In this document: in pieces, positions 60,194 to 64,000 of the stretch
Position numbering within the stretch: position 1 is the first letter of the stretch
Layout: each line of letters opens with the position of its first letter
Assembly (NCBI GenBank): GCA_944322575.1
Contig: CALUPK010000008.1
Coordinates: 1-64,000, forward strand
DNA length: 64,000 nucleotides
Direction: 5' to 3'
Origin: an uncultured Bacteroidales bacterium
GTDB lineage: Bacteria > Bacteroidota > Bacteroidia > Bacteroidales > UBA932
Notes under the pieces: model-generated
Seen by the model: only the letters and a program-made list of their open reading frames with translations
Told to the model about the DNA's origin: nothing
Database searches by the model: none
Program-made: the position numbers and the translations under genes

Positions 60194-62377
60194 CTATTTT
60201 GAAATTCTGACTGCCGACAGCACTCCGCGGGTCTTGCGGATGGCGGAGATGATCTTGTCGAGGACGGAATTGGATGAGACGAATATCTGCATGCGGATGT
60301 CGAACTCACCGGCGCTGCGGCCTGCTCTCGGGGTCATGGACGAGGATCGCAGGGAGGCCCCGAAGTCCGTGACTGTCTTGATGACGGACGAATAGGCGGC
60401 GGAGTCGTCGGTGATGACCTTGACGGTGGTCTGGAAGCTGCTGGTGGTGGATGTCTCCTTCCAGCGCACTTTCTGGATGCGGTAGGGGTAGTTCTCGATG
60501 AGGCGGGCGGCGTTGGGACAGGACATGCGGTGGATCTTGATGCCGTCCTTGACGGAGACGAAGCCGAAGACCTCGTCGCCGTAGATGGGGTTGCAGCAGC
60601 GGGCCATCTTGTAGGAGACGTTGCTGAGCTTGCCGTCGATGACCAGGTAGTCGTCGGTGGAGCTGTCCCTGGCGGCCTCCTTGTTGCCGCCATTGTCCTT
60701 AGGGGTCTGTGATGAAGGGATTGCGGCGGCTTCCTCCTCGCCCTGCTGCTTGCGGGAGATGTAGGACTTGACGTCCATGATATCGACCTTCTCGTCCGCG
60801 ATGGCTGCGTAGAAGTCGCTGATGGTCTTGAGCTTGTATTTCTTGCAGAGGATGGTGAGGTCCTCGTCTGGAAGCTCCATCTTCCAGTTCTTGAGACGGC
60901 GCTCGAGCAGTTCCCGGCCGGTGGCGGCTTTCTTGAGTTCCTCTTCCTTGAGCTTGAGCTTAATCTTGTTGCGGGCCTTGGAAGTGACCACGAAGTTGAG
61001 CCAGTCTGGGGAGGGACGCTGGTTCTTGCCGCTCTTGATCTCCACGACCTGGCCGGTGCTGAGCCGGTCCTTGATGGAGGCGGGCCTGCCGTCGATGGTG
61101 GCGCCCACGCATTTGAGACCTAAGTTGGTGTGGATGTTGAAGGCGAAGTCCAGGACCGTGGCGCCCTTGGGCAGCCGGCGCAGTTCCCCGTCGGGGGTGA
61201 AGACGAATACGTCCTCGGAGAGGAAGCGGGAGACGTACTCGTAGTCGTTCCTGTTGTCGCTCTCTAAGATGTTGCGCACGCTCTGGAGCCAGGGGGTCAG
61301 GCCTTTCTCCTCCTTGATGCCCTTGTAGGCCCAGTGGGAGGCGTGCCCGTTCTCGGCCTCGTCGTCCATGCGGCGGGTGCGGATCTGCACTTCCACGAAG
61401 ATGTCGCCCCTGAACTGCACGGTGATGTGCAGGGACTCGTATCCGCTGCTCTTGGGCTTGGAAATCCAGTCCCTGAGCCTGGACGTGTCGGGCCGGTATT
61501 CGTCGGTTACTATGGAGTAGGCCTTCCAGCACAGCTCGTGCTCCTTCTCGAGGCTGTCGGCGGGGGTGTCGATGATAAGGCGGACGGCCAGCAGGTCCAT
61601 GACTTTCTCGAAGGGGATGTCCTGCTTCTGCATCTTCTTCCAGATGGACCAGGCGGCCTTGGTGCGCTGCTTGTAGGTGACTTTGATGCCGGCTTCGGAG
61701 AGCTTCCGCTTGATGGGGATGAGGAAGGCGTTCAGCAGCTCCTCGCGCTCGGCGGCGGTGGCTTTCAGCTTGTTGTTGATCTCCCGGTATTTCTCCGGCT
61801 CGGTGCAGCGGAAGAAGATGTTCTCGAGCTCGGTCTTGATGCTGTAGAGTCCCAGCTGATGGGCAATGGGGATGTACAGGAACATGGTCTCGGTGACCTT
61901 CCGCTCCTGGGAGGTCTTGGGCAGCAGCTCGATGTTGCGCATCACGTCGAGGCGGTCGGCTATCTTGATGAGCATGACCCTCGGGTCGCGGGAGTAGGAG
62001 ACGATAAGGCGTTTGTAGTTCTCGGCCTCGAGGCGGGTCTCCTTGGGCTTGATGGCGGCTATCTTGTTGAGGCTCTGCGCTATGTCTATAATCTCATGGG
62101 AAAATGCTCCTTTCGGGAGGCTCTGCATCACCTCCGGGTAGAACCGGATGGTCTCATGGAGAAATACGGCAATGACGCTCTCGTAGCCGAGGTGGATGTC
62201 CTCAGCCACGATGCGGGCCACTCCGAGGGGATGCTCGATGAAGGGGTGCCGGTTCTCCCGGAGCTTGTCCTTCATCGCGTCGTCAGCTATGCGGTAGGCT
62301 CTGAGTATCTGCTCCTGCTGCTCTTTCTGCGGATAGCAGGCGAGGATGGCGCTGAGGGTGTCTTCTGCTGTGTTCAT
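60194..62377 (-). CDS. rel: RelA/SpoT-family (p)ppGpp synthetase, hydrolase site degenerate
   Basis: 727 residues: HD domain (~25-190), synthetase (~230-350; WISKPKSSGYESLHITVQ, VEVQIRTRRMDDEAENGHASHWAYK), TGS (~390-450; FVFTPDGELRRLPKGATVLDFAF), helical part, conserved-Cys region (MARCCNPIYGDEVFGFV) and ACT (~655-727). In the HD domain His49 and His74 remain, but the D-x2-E-D stretch is HETIRF (Asp to Glu, Glu to Arg, Asp to Phe) and the distal Asn is Val (ADRLDVM). Hydrolysis is thus unlikely, while the synthetase loop keeps a basic RLRD. It starts in ATGA overlap with uvrB. Confidence 0.92.
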   Translation of the reverse strand: MNTAEDTLSAILACYPQKEQQEQILRAYRIADDAMKDKLRENRHPFIEHPLGVARIVAEDIHLGYESVIAVFLHETIRFYPEVMQSLPKGAFSHEIIDIAQSLNKIAAIKPKETRLEAENYKRLIVSYSRDPRVMLIKIADRLDVMRNIELLPKTSQERKVTETMFLYIPIAHQLGLYSIKTELENIFFRCTEPEKYREINNKLKATAAEREELLNAFLIPIKRKLSEAGIKVTYKQRTKAAWSIWKKMQKQDIPFEKVMDLLAVRLIIDTPADSLEKEHELCWKAYSIVTDEYRPDTSRLRDWISKPKSSGYESLHITVQFRGDIFVEVQIRTRRMDDEAENGHASHWAYKGIKEEKGLTPWLQSVRNILESDNRNDYEYVSRFLSEDVFVFTPDGELRRLPKGATVLDFAFNIHTNLGLKCVGATIDGRPASIKDRLSTGQVVEIKSGKNQRPSPDWLNFVVTSKARNKIKLKLKEEELKKAATGRELLERRLKNWKMELPDEDLTILCKKYKLKTISDFYAAIADEKVDIMDVKSYISRKQQGEEEAAAIPSSQTPKDNGGNKEAARDSSTDDYLVIDGKLSNVSYKMARCCNPIYGDEVFGFVSVKDGIKIHRMSCPNAARLIENYPYRIQKVRWKETSTTSSFQTTVKVITDDSAAYSSVIKTVTDFGASLRSSSMTPRAGRSAGEFDIRMQIFVSSNSVLDKIISAIRKTRGVLSAVRISK

Positions 62378-64000
62378 TTCCTTAGTTTCATTAGTCCGTA
62401 CATCTCGTCCCTGTACTTGGCTGCCGCGGGGAAGTCGAGGGCCCTGGCGGCTTCCTCCATCTTCTTCTTGGCGGCTTCTATGGCCTCAAGCAGCTGCTTG
62501 GGGCTCATCTTAGATATCACCGGATCCTCTGCCACGTAGCGTACATTTTCCTCCTCGTCGGGCTCCTTGTAGGCTCCGCTGATGGCGGCTAAGGAGTTCT
62601 TCTTGTCGTTCCGCACCTGGGTGGGGGTGATGTGGTGCTTCTCGTTGTACTCTGCCTGCTTTGCCCGGCGGCGGTTGGTCTCGTCGATGGTCTTCTGCAT
62701 CGAGCCGGTGACGGTGTCCGCGTACATTATCACAAGACCATTCAGATTTCGTGCCGCACGTCCCGCAATCTGGGTCAGGGCCCGGTCGGAACGCAGGAAT
62801 CCCTCCTTGTCCGCGTCTATAATCGCCACCAGAGACACGTCCGGCAGGTCCAGTCCCTCGCGCAGAAGGTTAACTCCCACCAGTACGTCGAATCTTCCGG
62901 CCTTGAAGTCCTCGATGATCTCCACGCGCTCGAGAGTGTCCACGTCCGAGTGGATGTACCGGCAGCGCACCTGCCGCTTTGTCAAGAATTTCTCCAGTTC
63001 CTCTGCCATCCTCTTGGTGAGGGTGGTGACCAGCACGCGCTCGTCCTTCTCCGTGCGCAGCTCTATTTCCTCCATCAGGTCGTCTATCTGGTTCTTGGAC
63101 GGGCGCACGTCTATCGGAGGGTCCAGCAGACCGGTGGGGCGGACCACCTGCTCGACGATCAGGCCCTCGCTCTTCTCCAGCTCATAGTCGCCCGGGGTCG
63201 CGCTGACGAATACCCTCTGTCCGAGGATATTCTCGAACTCGTCGAATTTCAGGGGCCGGTTGTCCGCAGCGGCGGGGAGACGGAAGCCATATTCGATCAG
63301 CACCTCTTTTCTGGAGCGGTCGCCTCCGTACATGGCCCTCACCTGCGGCAGGGTGACGTGGCTCTCGTCGATAAAGGTGATGAAGTCCTTGGGAAAATAG
63401 TCTATGAGGCAGAAGGGCCGCTGTCCGGCGCTCCGCCCGTCGAAGTACCGGGAATAATTCTCAATGCCCGGGCAGTAGCCCAATTCCTTAATCATCTCCA
63501 TGTCGTATTCGACCCTCTTCTTGAGGCGGTTGGCCTCGTGCTGCTTCCCTATGGAACTGAAATACTCGCACTGCTGCATCATGTCGTCCTGGATCATGCG
63601 TATGGCGTGGGCGGTGCGCTCCTTGGTGGTGACGAAGATGTTGGCGGGGTATATCGATATCTCCTCGAGGCTCTCGAGGCTCATGCCGCTGACCGGGTCG
63701 ATGATCTCAATCTCTTCTATCGTGTCTCCGAAAAATACGATGCGGCAGCCGCTGTCCACGTAGGCCAGGTAGATGTCTATCGTGTCGCCCTTTACGCGGA
63801 AGGTGCCGCGCTTGAAGTCGGCGTCGCTGCGGTTGTAGAGGGCGTCGACGAGGCGGTAGAGGAGCTTGTTGCGGCTGATGCGCTGGCCGGTATGGAGGGC
63901 AATGGTGTTGTCGTGGAAGTCCTGCGGGTTGCCGATGCCGTAGAGGCAGGATACGGAGGAGATGACTATCACGTCGCGGCGGCCGGAGAGCAGGGCGGAG
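62374..64000 (-). CDS. uvrB: Excinuclease ABC subunit B (UvrB), 5' truncated by window edge
   Basis: The frame is open to base 64000 (SALLSGRRDVIVISSVSCLYG), so about the last 541 residues are seen. Helicase motifs: FITFIDESHVTLPQVRAMYGGD (motif II, DESH), FVSATPGDYEL (III), VLVTTLTKRMAEELEKFL (IV), GRFDVLVGVNLLREGLDLPDVSLV (V), LTQIAGRAARNLNGLVIMYAD (VI), and a C-terminal UVR domain (AARALDFPAAAKYRDEMYGL) that contacts UvrC. Together with UvrA it verifies damage. Its stop overlaps the rel start by 4 bases. Confidence 0.96.
   Translation of the reverse strand, partial: SALLSGRRDVIVISSVSCLYGIGNPQDFHDNTIALHTGQRISRNKLLYRLVDALYNRSDADFKRGTFRVKGDTIDIYLAYVDSGCRIVFFGDTIEEIEIIDPVSGMSLESLEEISIYPANIFVTTKERTAHAIRMIQDDMMQQCEYFSSIGKQHEANRLKKRVEYDMEMIKELGYCPGIENYSRYFDGRSAGQRPFCLIDYFPKDFITFIDESHVTLPQVRAMYGGDRSRKEVLIEYGFRLPAAADNRPLKFDEFENILGQRVFVSATPGDYELEKSEGLIVEQVVRPTGLLDPPIDVRPSKNQIDDLMEEIELRTEKDERVLVTTLTKRMAEELEKFLTKRQVRCRYIHSDVDTLERVEIIEDFKAGRFDVLVGVNLLREGLDLPDVSLVAIIDADKEGFLRSDRALTQIAGRAARNLNGLVIMYADTVTGSMQKTIDETNRRRAKQAEYNEKHHITPTQVRNDKKNSLAAISGAYKEPDEEENVRYVAEDPVISKMSPKQLLEAIEAAKKKMEEAARALDFPAAAKYRDEMYGLMKLRK

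Overview
The window reads as a chromosome segment of an anaerobic Bacteroidales bacterium. Bacteroidetes-type promoters (TTTG, about 19 bases, TAnnTTTG) stand before many genes, Shine-Dalgarno sites are mostly absent, and the family content fits (DUF4290, BACON domains, DUF4252, an ECF sigma/anti-sigma pair typical of the phylum, WYL regulator, bifurcating [FeFe] hydrogenase). I cannot fix the genus. A Rikenellaceae or related gut lineage is a guess.

Bases 1-9642 are the right end of an integrated phage-like element: tail-fibre and other virion-type proteins, a lysis module (holin-like protein, coiled-coil membrane protein, M15 endolysin, spanin-like lipoprotein), a two-way terminator and a tyrosine integrase. 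It abuts the 3' end of an initiator tRNA-fMet gene (9643-9715), the probable attachment site. Its lipoprotein gene carries an 8-A run at which a -1 shift would add a C-terminal membrane anchor.

Bases 9716-24650 are core genes: hisS, rhamnose genes rfbC/rfbD (convergent, overlapping), a DUF4290 gene with ftsK and a LolA-like gene, a Nudix gene, a rubredoxin of 53 residues, eno, a CoA-transferase, a GH63/GH37-like lipoprotein hydrolase, and an ECF sigma operon. Bases 24647-36192 are mixed: a WYL regulator divergent from an ATPase/nuclease-like gene and an AAA+ gene, a possible structured RNA, a BACON/leucine-rich-repeat lipoprotein, a uracil-glycosylase-like protein, an RNA methyltransferase, a phosphoesterase, an exonuclease, mazG and tcdA. 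Two secreted transglutaminase-type proteins follow, the second lacking the catalytic cysteine.

Bases 39894-48212 are the metabolic centrepiece. Six genes look like a hydrogen/redox sensing set (two DRTGG proteins, two kinase-type ATPases, a PHP protein and a divergent hydrogenase-like Fe-S protein that keeps the H-cluster cysteines). Next come a [2Fe-2S] protein and hydB-hydA-hydC, the trimeric electron-bifurcating hydrogenase, which would reoxidise NADH and ferredoxin to H2. prfA, an AGCS symporter and a secreted phosphatase follow.

Bases 52152-57232 are anomalous: a roughly 105-bp palindromic repeat array, a small cassette between outward-facing inverted repeats that each carry a promoter-like box, a graveyard of duplicated phage tail-gene fragments (two tape-measure fragments stop at the same 34-nt motif, which resembles a type II-C CRISPR repeat), and nine short hairpins arranged largely as doublets. 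The window closes with a minus-strand operon uvrB-rel-uvrA. In it the Rel hydrolase site is degenerate and the UvrA C-terminus looks clipped at a palindrome.
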